Made by a program: the position numbers and the translations under genes. From Helopsaltes ochotensis (Eukaryota; Chordata; Aves; Passeriformes; Locustellidae): a DNA stretch of 64,000 bases. Positions 22,819-33,825 of this stretch are shown here, one piece after another. The first letter of the stretch is position 1. Every line of letters starts with the position of its first letter. Location: positions 535,465-599,464 of the forward strand of contig VXBM01000139.1 in NCBI GenBank assembly GCA_013400155.1. Reading direction: 5' to 3'. The notes under the pieces are model-generated. The model was given only the letters and a program-made list of their open reading frames with translations. It was not told the origin of the DNA and made no database searches.

Positions 22819-24348
22819 GTACCCTTTTTTTTCATTTGTTTACCCTGACAAATAATAGAAACAAAGACTTTTCATGCCCAGATGGTCCTTGACCAACTGT
22901 CCTCTAACTTACCTTAGATTTACCATCAAGATCATTAAAATGCTTTCATCTTCATTGATGTCTTTCAAGTTAGTTGTTTTGCTTAGCTGTTGATTGTTGT
23001 TATTTTTCCTTTTTTGTTTTTATTTTCCTGCATAAATAATCCTAATGATATTTTTTATAGCCAGTTGCTAAACTGAAAGTAATTGTCTTGTAGCAGTGGT
23101 GGAGTTCATAAAGTATGTTGTCTTTTTTTTTTTTAAGTTGGTATTATTGACTTTGCATATAAAAAATATCTTGAGAAGCACTGGTTGAAGAATGAGATTG
23201 ATCATATAATTTGTACAGAAGATGAAAAGAACTATTGTTTTTCTTCTGTAAAGAAAAATACAAGGATGCAAGCTAGTGTGAAGAATTGTCTTTAAATATG
23301 TGTATCTAAATAATTCGATGAGCAGATATTGGCCTAAACCATGTGCACATAGATATTGGCTAAATCTAAATAGTTTTTGTGATTCCTATCAATTCTTTTC
23401 TAAGTCTGAGAAGTGGTTTTAATGAAGTTAAATATATCTAATTTTGTGAGTGTCACAAAAGCTGGGACAAAGGAGTTAATCTATCAGCAAGTAATACGTT
23501 TATATTTTTACACAGATGCTTTTATCACTAGTTGTGGTATAATCTCCCCCTCACTTCTCAGAACACTGTCATCTACAGTTGCTGTTCTGTAGTTTTATTG
23601 TCAAATTACTATTACTTTCTTTCCCATCTGTATTTATTATTGTGAATGCTATTTCTCTGCATATCTGTTGGGAATTTCTTACTATTTTGTAACTGAACAT
23701 TTATCTGTCCTTGCTGTGTAATCCAGCTCATCTGTGTGGTTTTTTTTCTGTTTCTATTTCTATGTAAGAGAAATCTCAACTCCTAATGTTCGGCTTTGTT
23801 TTCCGGACATTAAGTCTAAAAAGAGTAGGAAAGAAACTTTAAGTTTCCTTAGAGATGGATCATGCAACATTTACAAAAATAAGTAAATGATAGTATTGCC
23901 CTCAGCAGTAGAGGCATACACCAGGATATTTAGCAGTTCTTTCCTGACTCTGAGGATTTCCTCTACCCTGAGTGTGGTGGGAAGCTCTGAAAATGTACAA
24001 TTAAGTCAAACTTCTACTACAGAGTACTTCTGGTTTTAATAACAATATAAATGTTTAATTGCACATTGAACTCCTATGTAGAGAAGTTGAAAACCAGGGG
24101 TAAGCCTTATCTCCTTTGTGAATCTTAGTATAGAAATTTTAAAATGCACAGGCTGTATGCATTATGAAGAGAAATTAATTTTGTGGAGTATTTAGTCTTG
24201 TTTCTCTGAATACATAAGCAATGTTATGACCATATCTCTTCATGACTTTTAACTAACCCTTTTCAGAAATTACTGAACTCAGAAACACTTTTTTCTTTTC
24301 TTCAGTGCCAGGCTATTGTATTTTCTGACTACATTTTTCCCTCCTTAG

Positions 24349-24349
24349 C

Positions 24350-24403
<54 letters not shown>

Positions 24404-24519
24404 TTCTCTCTCTCTCTTTCTCTCTCTCTCTTTCTCTCTCTCTCTTTCTCTCTCTCTCTTTCTCTCTCTCTCTTTCTCTCTCTCTNNNNNNNNNNNNNNN
24501 NNNNNNNNNNNNNNNNCTT

Positions 24520-24562
<43 letters not shown>

Positions 24563-24573
24563 TCCCCCCCCCC
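24349..24573. repeat. (TCTCTCTCTTTC)n polypyrimidine microsatellite with poly-C end and gap
   Basis: The + strand is nearly pure pyrimidine: TC dinucleotides interrupted regularly by CTTT units, followed by a run of C at 24564-24573. A block of 31 N lies at 24486-24516, an assembly gap inside the repeat. Its true length is therefore unknown. The long open frames on the - strand across it are pure RE-repeat artefacts of the microsatellite. Confidence 0.97.
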
Positions 24574-26502
24574 GGGATGCTTTCTCAAAGCCTTGGCTTC
24601 TATTTTTCTCCATCAGTCACTATGAACACACCTTACAAAATGTAGTTGGCTTCCTTTCATGTCTTACTGTGTGCTTTTATTTCAGTATTACTCCTTTAAT
24701 TTCAGCAACCTGGCTACATAAAAGAATGGAATAATTAATTTTAAAATTGTTTAAATGGTTGTTGTTTCTCACGACCCAAGAACTTAAGATCTTAAATTTT
24801 CAAATGGTTTGTTCCTCAGACAAGCAAATGTGGTGCTTTATGCTAGTTTTTTTCTAGTTAATTTTTCCATATTGTGGGTTAAAGGCATAGTGGTTAAATA
24901 GAATGTAAACAAGTAGGTGTAAAATTTATTATTTAAGATGAAGGTATAAATACCTTAGGATTTTGAAAACAATAAAAATCTGCTGCATTTTTAATGTATT
25001 GTTTTTATGGAAGTGTGCATTTCACTATTTCTTATTTTGGCATAACTGTTTTTAGTTACAATTACGGCACACCACATACCATAAAAAAATGAACCCAACT
25101 TAAGTTATAGGAGGCAGTTACTGTGATTCTAAGATTTTTATCTATCGAGGCAATTTTGGTTTGACACATTCTTTGCACCTTTAACCTTTCCTGAAGCATA
25201 GGATTACTGATTAAACCACAAGTGCCTCCTGGATAACATTAACCCTCAGGAGTTTCATCTGTCACTTACAGAAGTGCATTAATCAATTTCAGTATTTTGA
25301 ATGAAAGCAAGATAGTCATGCACAGTAGTCTTATTTTGACGTTTTGTCTGTCTTCTCTTTCATTTATTTTTCTGATTTTTTTGCTTTGTATTCCACTCAG
25401 AACAATTTCTCTGAAACATTATGTAGCCTGTCAGTTCCCTGATCACTGATTTGCATGACCTATAGACCTAGCAGGGTGTGCTGTTGAAGTTACATTTTGT
25501 TTGTAATGTGTACCTCTCTACTTTGCTGCCAGATTTATTATGCAGCACTCATTTTGATATTTTTGATTGGTTAGAATTAGACATGTGATGTACAGAGAGC
25601 TTGAAAATGCAATGGTTGAAGATTGGTTTTCTTTATGCATCCGTGAAGTTTCAAGTCACCTGTGGTCACCTACTTCTCTAGAACCAATAGGTTTTCTACC
25701 CCATTCTCTTTGCACCTAGGTGGAATTAACTGGAACTGTTCCAGAAAGTGGTTTGTATAAATTCTGTCACTTAGATATATTATTTATATACATACAATAT
25801 ATACAAGCAAGTCTGATTTTTCCTGTTTGAAAAAGCAGGCTGTTACTACTTTTGGCCTTATTATTTTTGGCCTTATTATTTTTTTATGTGATGGTATGGC
25901 TTTTTACACTTTTTGGTAGTGTTCATCTGAACTGAATACTGTGTAGAATTGGAAGAATAAAAGTATGTATGTTAACTGCCTGTAAAATAAATGCAGAAGT
26001 CAGTATGCTGGGTTTTAAAAAAATCTCTTTCAGGATTCATTCAAAAGATTGTAACTCATTTCAGATGAAGATTTGAGTAGGTTTTATAAGGTAGTAGCCT
26101 TCTGTCCTTTTATCTTTCTTTTATTGTTCTTTTTCTTCTCAGAAAAACAACAAACCAAGGGAAGGAGAGGCTATAAATGCTCTCGCCATCAACTTCGGTT
26201 AGGCTTTTAAGGATAAAGTTAATTCTTCTGCTGAGTGTATAAGCCTGGAAAGGCCTGCAGAGCATTAGGCCAGCTGTGCATCAAATTCGGCATAGTCTCA
26301 GTTTATTTGAGGACCTTTTTCCTCCAGTGTTTTATGGAGTATGATTTAAACATAAGGGAAAAAAAATGCCTATCCTTGCTTCCTTTTCCACCAAGCTCAA
26401 CTTCCCTCAATATACAGACTCTTTTGAATGAGTGCAGTTAAAGAGTACAGTAAAGGAGGGAGACAAAAAAGTGAATGACTGGGTTCCTCTTGGGCAACCA
26501 GA

Positions 26503-26940
26503 AATCATAGAACCATTAAGGTTGAAAAAGAACTCTTTAAGTCGAGTCCAACCATTAACCCAGCACTGCCATGTTCACCACTGAACTGTGTCCCCAAGTG
26601 CCATATTCATACATTTTTTGAACACTTCAGGGATTGTGGTTACAATGCTTTCCTTGACAGGTTGTGCCAGTGCCTGTAGCCAATTTCAGTGAAGAATTTT
26701 TTCCCAATATCCAATCTAAACCTCTCCTGGTACAACTTGAAGCCTCTCATCCTGTAGCTTTGTAGCTGGGTGAAGAGACTGACCTCCTACCCTTGCTACA
26801 CCCTCCTTCCAGGTAGATGTAATGAGCCATAAGGTCTTCCCTCAGCTCCTTTTCTCCAGGCTAAACAACCCCAGCACCCTCACTTGTTCCTCAGAAGTAT
26901 GGAGGAACATACTTCCTCCAGGCCCTTCACCAGATCCATT
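26503..26940 (-). mobile_element. CR1 non-LTR retroposon, 5'-truncated
   Basis: The + strand starts AATCATAGAACCATTAAGGT and runs through CCAATATCCAATCTAAACCT and CCTTTTCTCCAGGCTAAACA, all reverse-complement CR1 landmarks. The element is therefore on the - strand, with its 3' end near 26503 and a 5' truncation near 26940. It is diverged by substitutions and small indels, and antisense to VPS13B. Confidence 0.93.
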
Positions 26941-27881
26941 TAATCTTGATGCTTAGACTGTTCATTTATGTAATGATCAGCAACATATTTAATGTTTAGT
27001 GCTTGTGTCAAAGCAATGAAGACACTGTCAAAGTGATGATCTTAGGAAAAAATCAGAGTGAAGTTCTCCAAGCTAAATATGTTAGAGGGATAGGGCTATA
27101 TTTTTACAAGTCATACGTGACAGGAAAACATGAGCTTCTGAAATCTGCGTGATTTAACTGAAGAATTTCCATGAAGTATATTGAGAGAAATAGTCATGCT
27201 GTTTGGTAGCTGATGAGTAGCCGGTATACATTGAATGTGTGATTTTGGTATACCTTATTACCCTACTTCACTAAACTACTCTTTTATCTCTGTTGGCTCT
27301 TAAACAAACATAATGTCTAAGACATAATGGTTAAATAAATTTTCTTTCTTGCTGCTCATACATCAGAATGGCAGCAAATGTGAATGCAAGGAAGAGTTTA
27401 TCTTAGTTACTGTCAGTCTGGTTCTTCCAGCCTTGTCATGGCAGCTAAACTTCCAAGGGCCCAGATCTGTCATGTCATTGCAGCACACCTTTTCCTTGAT
27501 TGTTAGGGATGGATATCTTTGTGACAAGCTGTGGAAAGTTTTGAACACCATGGCTGTCGTTGACATGTGGGGTTAAGCTGCCATACAAGTTTAGACACCT
27601 CCAAAGAGTCCCAAATTTGAGAAATACACATTTCATGGAGGGGTTCCTAAGTTGTACTCTGCTTGGAGGCAAGGCATAAATTTGTCCTGTTTGCTCTACA
27701 TTTACCAGGAATAATTTTGTTAAAACCTGTTAAACTAGTCATTGTATATTTGTGTGATATATTTGTGTTGTTGTATTTTTCTGTTTATTTATTAAGTCTT
27801 TGATCACAGGATTTGAAACAGAAGTAGCTGATAAATTATGTTATTATTGTTTCATGTAACTTTTTATAAAACTTGTTGTAG

Positions 27882-28073
27882 TTTCGGGGAATCAGCAAGA
27901 CCTTTCTTCAGTAAAGAGTGAAGATTTTGGAAATGTTCAGGAGATGTCTACAAAAAGCCTCATTGTGGGTCCACTCAATCTTCGACTGGATAGCAGTGCA
28001 GTACATCGGATCATGAAAATGATAGTTTGTGCTCTGGAACATGAGTATGAGCCATACAGCAAAACTAAGCCAG
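27882..28073 (+). CDS. VPS13B: VPS13B exon 13
   Basis: Completes a Val codon and encodes SGNQQDLSSVKSEDFGNVQE, MSTKSLIVGPLNLRLDSSAV, then HRIMKMIVCALEHEYEPYSK and TKP plus the first base of Asp. It matches human residues 551-615 at identical length. The DSSAVHRIMKMIVCALEHEYEPYS block is nearly invariant. It is 192 nt, phase 1 at both ends. The donor CAG|GTTTGC has T at +3, a weak site. Confidence 0.97.
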
Positions 28074-28638
28074 GTTTGCCCCTATTGCATATACACAAAT
28101 ATACAGAATTAAACCAGACTACATTTAGTGCTTTTGAAGGTGCAGCTTTCAAATAGTTTTTATGAGTCCGAAGAGCAAAATGTAAAATAAAGATAAATTA
28201 ATCACAATATCCCCATCAGTGTTGGATGTATTTCTGAGATAATTTCAGACACTTTGAAAACCATTTGTTTTAATAATAAGCCTCATGTTGAGTAAGAATA
28301 GCTTACCTCCTTGCCTAATCTAGCTTAATTTTGGAGTCTTAGAGAAGGAAGTATTCCTACTGGTATTTATTGGTTCAAAATAATAGTCATACAGGATGAA
28401 AATGTATAGAAACAAAATATGGTAGACTGCTAGGATGAGTTTCGGAGAGCAATACATATTTCAAGTAAGGGGGGGGCAGTTAGTATTGCATTTAGCCTTA
28501 GAAGCAGTGTGGAATAACATTATTAACTATGGGGGGGGAGCTTCGCATTTTTTGCTAGTCTCTAGTCATTTCTGAAACATCAGCTGTAGGGCACATGTTA
28601 TAAACTTTGGTGAAACATGTAGTCTTCATTTATTTTAG
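28074..28638 (+). other. VPS13B: Intron 13 of VPS13B
   Basis: 565-bp intron with a weak GTTTGC donor and a TTTATTTTAG acceptor. It carries two G runs (7-8 G) near 28470 and 28531. Nothing else was recognised. Confidence 0.85.
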
Positions 28639-28808
28639 ATATTACGGATGGAAGTAGAACTATGCCAAGCTCAGAAGAAGTAGCATCATTGGAGGAATAC
28701 ATTCCCACTAGACTTACAACCTTCACTGTTCTTAAGTGTACAATTATAATCCCTGTGGCAGAATTCAATTTACTAGACCACTTGCTGCCCATAATCATGG
28801 GTCAGAAG
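28639..28808 (+). CDS. VPS13B: VPS13B exon 14
   Basis: Completes Asp and encodes ITDGSRTMPSSEEVASLEEY, IPTRLTTFTVLKCTIIIPVA, then EFNLLDHLLPIIMGQK. It matches human residues 615-671 at identical length, with a variable first third and a conserved FNLLDHLLP core. It enters in phase 1 and leaves in phase 0 at AAG|GTATGT. Confidence 0.97.
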
Positions 28809-30188
28809 GTATGTATGCACAGATAATGATTCAGTTCTTTATATCAGCATGAGTTGTCTCTGTTTCTCCTAAAGCAGAGCTCATGTACTCCAACCCCATA
28901 ACCACTTTGTTTCCAGCAAACTTGTGCTGGTATGCCCATGTCCAACCTGTGCTGGGTGCAGTACTCTATTTTAATGGATATTATGAGAAATAGACTTGGA
29001 TGTCTAAAATTGTGCTATTTCTTTTCTATGGAAGGGCATCTTCTTTTGCTGAAATACCTGGCATGGCTGTGAATACATAAAATTGACAGTGTAAAGGCTA
29101 GATCAGCCTAGGATAGATGAGATTATTATGGTGATAGTGTTTTGGAGTGATAAAAAGGTAAACAAAGATTTTATAGGACAAAATATTTTGACTTTGCATA
29201 TTCTTGTACTGTAGTGACCTCAGCCAGCTGCCAGATGCTTACCCAGCTGTTTCACTCCCCCTCTTCAACAGAGCAGTGGGGGAGAGAATGGGACAGGTCA
29301 GGGTAGAGGGGCAGATCACTTATCAGTTACCAGTATGAGCAAAAAAAACTTGGCTTGGGGCAATTAATTTCACTTATTGCTAAGAATCCAAACAACCTAT
29401 ATCCCCTACCCGCCTTTTCCCCTCAGACTCAATTTCACTCCTTCATTCCCTGACTCTCCTACCTGCCACTTCTTAACAGAGGGGGATGGAGAATGGGAGG
29501 TGGGGGTCAGTCTGTAACAGCTGATCTCTGCCGTTCCCTCATTCCCCTACTGCTCTGCCTCAGTGAAAGTCCTTCTGGCAGGCTGCAGTCCTTGAGGGAA
29601 AATCTGCTCCAGCATGGGCGTTGCTCAAGGCTGCAGTGCCCTTCAGTGCATATCCACCTGCTCCAGCATGGGGACCTCCATGGGCTGCAGTGTGGGTGTC
29701 TGCTTTTGTGTTGTCTCTTTCTTGGGCTGCAAGAGAATCTCTGCTCTGGTGCCTGAAGCACCACTGGCTCCACCTCCTTCTCTGACTTTGCTTTTCATGT
29801 TGCTGTTTCTCACTTTTTCTCCAAGACTTTGCAGCCTGTGTGGCGTTTTTGCCCATCCTTAAATCAGTTTGCACAGAGGTGTCCCCAGCTTGGCTGAGGA
29901 GCTCAGCTGTACCCTGTGGTGGGATTGGAGCAGGATGAACCTGGCCCAGGACAGCCCCTGGTGTCCCCTCACAGAGCCTGCCCCTGCACCGCCAGCACCT
30001 GGACACCTGCAACACAGTTCCAGATAAAAAGATGATTATTTTAGACTTTAAAGAAAATATTTTGGAAAGATTTGAGGCTTTATAGTATAATAATAGTGCC
30101 ATTAGATTATTTCATGTAGATTTTCTTGCGTGTTTAGGTAAGAACATACAGATATGATAAATAATACTTTTTTTCCTCCCTGTCCTAG
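28809..30188 (+). other. VPS13B: Intron 14 of VPS13B
   Basis: 1.4-kb intron, more than half occupied by an antisense LTR (about 29208-30015) that ends only about 170 bp before exon 15. The acceptor TTTTTTCCTCCCTGTCCTAG is strong. Confidence 0.88.
29208..30015 (-). mobile_element. Probable solo LTR of an endogenous retrovirus
   Basis: A GC-richer block that closely resembles an avian LTR type: AGCCAGCTGCCAGATGCTTA at its left edge, a GTGGGGGAGAGAATGGGA segment, a CTTGGGGCAATTAATTTC segment, and degenerate internal repeats of the form CTCCAGCATGGG followed by GGGCTGCAG (29605-29700). On the - strand a TATA-like TGATTTAAGG (29857-29866) lies upstream of a degenerate polyadenylation signal AATAAG (29373-29378), which gives the orientation. 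No internal retroviral genes or second LTR lie beside it, so it is a solo LTR with no coding capacity. The edges are approximate and I could not find a convincing target-site duplication. Open frames inside it are not genes. Confidence 0.75.
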
Positions 30189-30383
30189 AACTTAAGTGGA
30201 CTTTTAAACACTGCAAGTTTCCAGCCCCTGCGGCCTTTACCTTCCATCCGAATTCTGCTGGATAAGGTGAACCTGGAGCACTCAGTGCCGATGTATGCTG
30301 AGCAGCTGGTGCATGTGGTCAGCAGCCTCAGCCAGCCGTCTGACAACCTGCTTCATTACTGTTACTCACACTGCTACCTGAAG
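30189..30383 (+). CDS. VPS13B: VPS13B exon 15
   Basis: Encodes NLSGLLNTASFQPLRPLPSI, RILLDKVNLEHSVPMYAEQL, then VHVVSSLSQPSDNLLHYCYS and HCYLK. It matches human residues 672-736 at identical length; the Arg after LPSI aligns with human R692, a known stop-variant site. It is 195 nt, phase 0 at both ends, with donor AAG|GTAAAT. It is visibly more GC-rich than the other exons. Confidence 0.97.
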
Positions 30384-31928
30384 GTAAATGAGGGCTTGAG
30401 ATGTGTGCTGAGAAAAAGATTATGCATGTTTAGTTAATCCTAAGTGTTAGCAGGTTTCCTGTGAGAATATTTTCAGCTAATCTGAAAGGCCATTTTTTTT
30501 ACACTTGTCTCAGAACGTTGTTGTTTGGGATTTCTGTTTCTGACTTGAGCCAAATTTTTTTGTTAAATGCACTGAGCAATTTGTATGACAAAACTGCAAA
30601 CTGAAGCCCCAAGGTCCTTGTGACAAGACAGAGTTAAAATTATTCAGAAAGAAACCCTTTTCCTCATCTGAGATAATGCTCCTATGATTTGTAGATGGCT
30701 GCAAAATACACTTCCAATCTTGATGGGAAGTTAGGAGGAAAAAGCTACGAGTAGTATTGATACAGAAAAACCATCACATTTGATATGCAATCAGAAAGTG
30801 TTAACAAACAATTTAATTGTTTTTCATTACAAAAGGACAGATCTCTGAATGTTCTCAGTTAAAGATGCATTATGTGACAGGAGCTCTTATTGTGAGATGG
30901 GGGAAGTGTAAGATATGGAAAACTGTTTTGAGATAGTTCAGTTGCCATCTGCTCTGAGGAGGAGCTTTAAAGTAGGCCTTTCCAGCCTTTTAGGATGTGC
31001 TTAGGAATTTCAAAACCTTTTGGGTGCTACTAAAATATAAATATTTAATACTAATACTCTTAATTTTAGTCAATTTCTTAGTTATCTATTCACTTCCGTG
31101 CTGTTACTTCAGTAAGAAATTAATTATTTAAATCTTTTTATCTGCATACATGAAACTGTGTTTCAGAATTGCATGGCAAGCTTTCAGTTTTCTGGGTGAC
31201 ATGTTTACCCTCTGCCAGATTTAAAGTGATTGGAATTGCGGTGCTGCAAGTCGTCTGTATGTTTTTCAGTTTGAGAGGATTTTTTTTCCTCTTCAGAAAA
31301 TGTTTTAGTAACAAAATTTGAACATCAGCTTTGGGTTTTAAGAGGTTTATTTGCTAGCTTTTATAGTGGCTGATTTGTTTTGTTCTTGTGAATACTGGTA
31401 CAACATGTTAAAAGACAACTACAACAGTTTATTTGCCATATTGAATGGGGAATAGTCATAAAGAATTCTTGTGATGAATCTTTCTTTAGCCAGGCTCTTA
31501 TTAAAAAAACAAAAGCTTTGAAGGGAAGCTTCTAATTTCCTTAAATACCACTCTTTTATACCAGTGTTGTTATAATTACTCAAAGTCATTTTACTTTGTA
31601 TGAAAGGCAGCATGTAATCTGCAAGTTTAAAAGATATAAAGTATTTGAATGGAAAAATTGTAATTCAGCATTGTTTTAAATTCAGCAGACTGAAGTTAAC
31701 ACTTTTTGAGTGAAGAAAACATTTTTACATGTATTTCTAGGGCATTATTTGAGGTAGGTTTTTTGAAGCTATATTAATGTTTGGGGAAAAGGATTTATCT
31801 AAAAATAATACACAATTTATTTAATATTTACTAGGTATACTTATAAATACATATATTATGTTATAAATATCTTGAAAGTAATCTAATCATGTGATAATAT
31901 ACCATTTGACCAATTGAATTTGTTCCAG
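30384..31928 (+). other. VPS13B: Intron 15 of VPS13B
   Basis: 1.5-kb AT-rich intron with GTAAAT donor and TTTGTTCCAG acceptor. No repeat, RNA gene or coding segment was recognised. Confidence 0.85.
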
Positions 31929-32053
31929 ATATTTGGTTTTCAAGCAGCATTGACTTCTTTGGACCATAAAGGATTATACTGCATCCCTGTTCCAGTTATC
32001 CCCTCATTCAGTACTGCTGTTTATGGCAAGCTGATCAAGTTCCCCAAATACTG
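31929..32053 (+). CDS. VPS13B: VPS13B exon 16
   Basis: Encodes IFGFQAALTSLDHKGLYCIP, then VPVIPSFSTAVYGKLIKFPK and Y plus two bases (TG) of a Trp codon. It matches human residues 737-778 at identical length. It enters in phase 0 and leaves in phase 2 at CTG|GTGAGC, a strong donor. The Trp codon is completed 19 kb away by the first base of exon 17. Confidence 0.97.
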
Positions 32054-32244
32054 GTGAGCATGAAGCCTGTACAGTGTGTTTATGTCATGTGAACAATTAC
32101 TTTTGCATTTTTAATGCGGGATTTAAAAATGCCCAGCTCTGTGTGTATCCCTAAACGTCTCTGTCTCCTCTGTCGTATTTGGCTGTTACATCTGTTATTG
32201 TTCATAGGTTTCTTTTTAAGGAGGCTGTCAATGAACATTGTAGA

Positions 32245-32376
32245 TCCTTGTTTGGCTGAGAGAACTGGAGTGTGCTGCTAATGACACCAAGGTCATGAGT
32301 TCATTCCCTGTATGGACCAGTCACTTGAGATCCACAATCCTTGTGGGTCCCTTCCAACTCTGCATGTTCTGTGATA
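32245..32376 (+). mobile_element. TguSINE1-like retroposon (tRNA-Ile head, CR1 tail)
   Basis: A diverged tRNA-Ile-like head, with GCTGCTAATGACACCAAGG (anticodon-loop region) and GAGTTCATTCCCTGTATGG (T-arm and B-box region), aligns without gaps to the expected tRNA-Ile core over about 40 bp. It joins a CR1-type tail: CTTGTGGGTCCCTTCCAACT, then TGTTCTGTGAT. Its A-box half is more decayed than in the copy at 20299-20447. It lies in sense orientation, about 190 bp downstream of exon 16. The TguSINE1 assignment is from memory of that design. Confidence 0.82.
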
Positions 32377-33559
32377 CAGAAGCCCTGTGGTAAATGGCTT
32401 TCTTCTAGACCTTGCAGGTTTCTGGAACCAGTTGCCATTCTTTCTTGAGCTGACAAGAAAGCTGAAGTTACATGCTGATGGCAAGCTTGATGTTTTAACT
32501 GAATAGGTCATCTTTTTCTTTTTTAAACTCAACCAAATAAAAAGCAACAAATTGGGGAGTAGACCCATCCCAAACCCACAGTGCTTCTAGTACACTTTTA
32601 TTTGTTTCTCATTACAGTTGGAAGGGTTTCAACATTGTGATGAGATACTAAAAATGTTTGTGGTAGTTTAATGTTAAATACAAATATTTTTCTTCTGAAA
32701 ACAGTTCTGTACTTTATTATGAAATGTGCTATTTAATTTTTTTTAGCCTTAAAAGCAGTGTAAATTCAGTATTTAAATTTATCTCTACAGCTCAGATCTT
32801 GAGATCATGAGTATGTAATAGTTTATATTGTTACGTTGCATTTATAAAAACTATTTTCAGGAAAATCATTTTGACAATATTTTGGACAATGTAGTTTTCT
32901 TTATCCCTCATTTTGAGCAGTAACTGTCTCTAATACTACTTTATGACTAAATCCATGCAAATAAAATTGCATAAAGTGACAAGATAATGAAAAAGTGTGT
33001 AAGTGGTTAAATACTTTGGCTTCAAACATTGTGTTGAATACCTAATTTGTAAGATTTGTTTGCATGCGAAACCTTAATGGATTTTACAAAAAAGGTCTAC
33101 TTCTATGATTGTTCTTAGTGTCATGTAAAGGATATACTAATTTTTCTTTCACAAGCTGTGATACCATGTTAAATGTAAATGGGTTTTAGCATTATCAGCA
33201 CACCACCAGGTGGTAGCAGCCTAACTGACTTTGTCACATTTTCTATCAATAGTTTACAAAAGTATTAATGGCTTTGAATTAGTTGCTGTTGTGTTGTATC
33301 ATTTTGCTTAAAAATAAAGAAGTTACCAGGAAACGCTATAATCAGCGCTAATCAGAGTACTTCAGGAATTTACAACTGACAGCCTTTCCTTACGTTATCT
33401 GGCATCTAACACTCAGCTCTGATTAGTAATGTTGGTTAGCAAACTACATGAATAAATCACTCTTGAATGGCAAACGTAGATTTCTTTACTATTTTGTAAA
33501 CCCCATGTTCAGTTGTGCAAAATCAAAAGAAATATTTTAGGGATGAATTTTTAAATTAA

Positions 33560-33825
33560 TCTGTCATCTGCCAAGTTCTTTTCAAGTGCTGCTGCTTTCT
33601 CCTGAGTGTGCTTGTGCTCTTCCGCATGTGCTTGTGGTTGCTGTGCTCCATCTCTTTGCTCGCTCACGCTTGGTTTCTTGTGCTTTTCCTTGTGCACTGT
33701 TTCACACTTGCTCTCACTCTGTCTCGTGTTCCTGGTCTTGCCCTTACATTCTCTCTCTCGTGCATTCTTGGATTCTCTTGTGTAATGTGCCTCTCTCACA
33801 TTCTTTGTCTCTCTCTTTTAAAAAT
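33560..33825. repeat. Degenerate CT/TG-rich low-complexity block
   Basis: On the + strand, C and T dominate, with recurring words such as TGTGCTT, CTCTCTC, CTCGTG and CTTGTGC. The - strand reads as purine-rich and gives a spurious, highly charged open frame (33551-33799). It looks like an old, decayed microsatellite or minisatellite rather than a gene. Confidence 0.7.

Larger units (their letters stand above)
22819..27881 (+). other. VPS13B: Intron 12 of VPS13B
   Basis: 5.1-kb intron, the second longest complete one here. It contains the CT-rich microsatellite with an assembly gap (24349-24573) and a CR1 fragment (26503-26940). A 16-base unit containing TTTTGGCCTTATTAT is duplicated in tandem near 25853-25885. 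Open frames around 27350-27670 on both strands resemble no known protein. Confidence 0.85.

Noticed and set aside
24313..24613. Overlapping - strand open frames rich in Arg-Glu repeats
   Set aside because: They are translations of the CT microsatellite and its N gap, with no real coding evidence.
27349..27672. Overlapping open frames on both strands just before exon 13
   Set aside because: No similarity to any family I know, none is in frame with the splice phases of exons 12 and 13, and the human protein has no insertion here.
29493..30102. Open frames of 82-180 codons on both strands
   Set aside because: They fall in the solo LTR, overlap each other in several frames, and show no retroviral or cellular protein motif.
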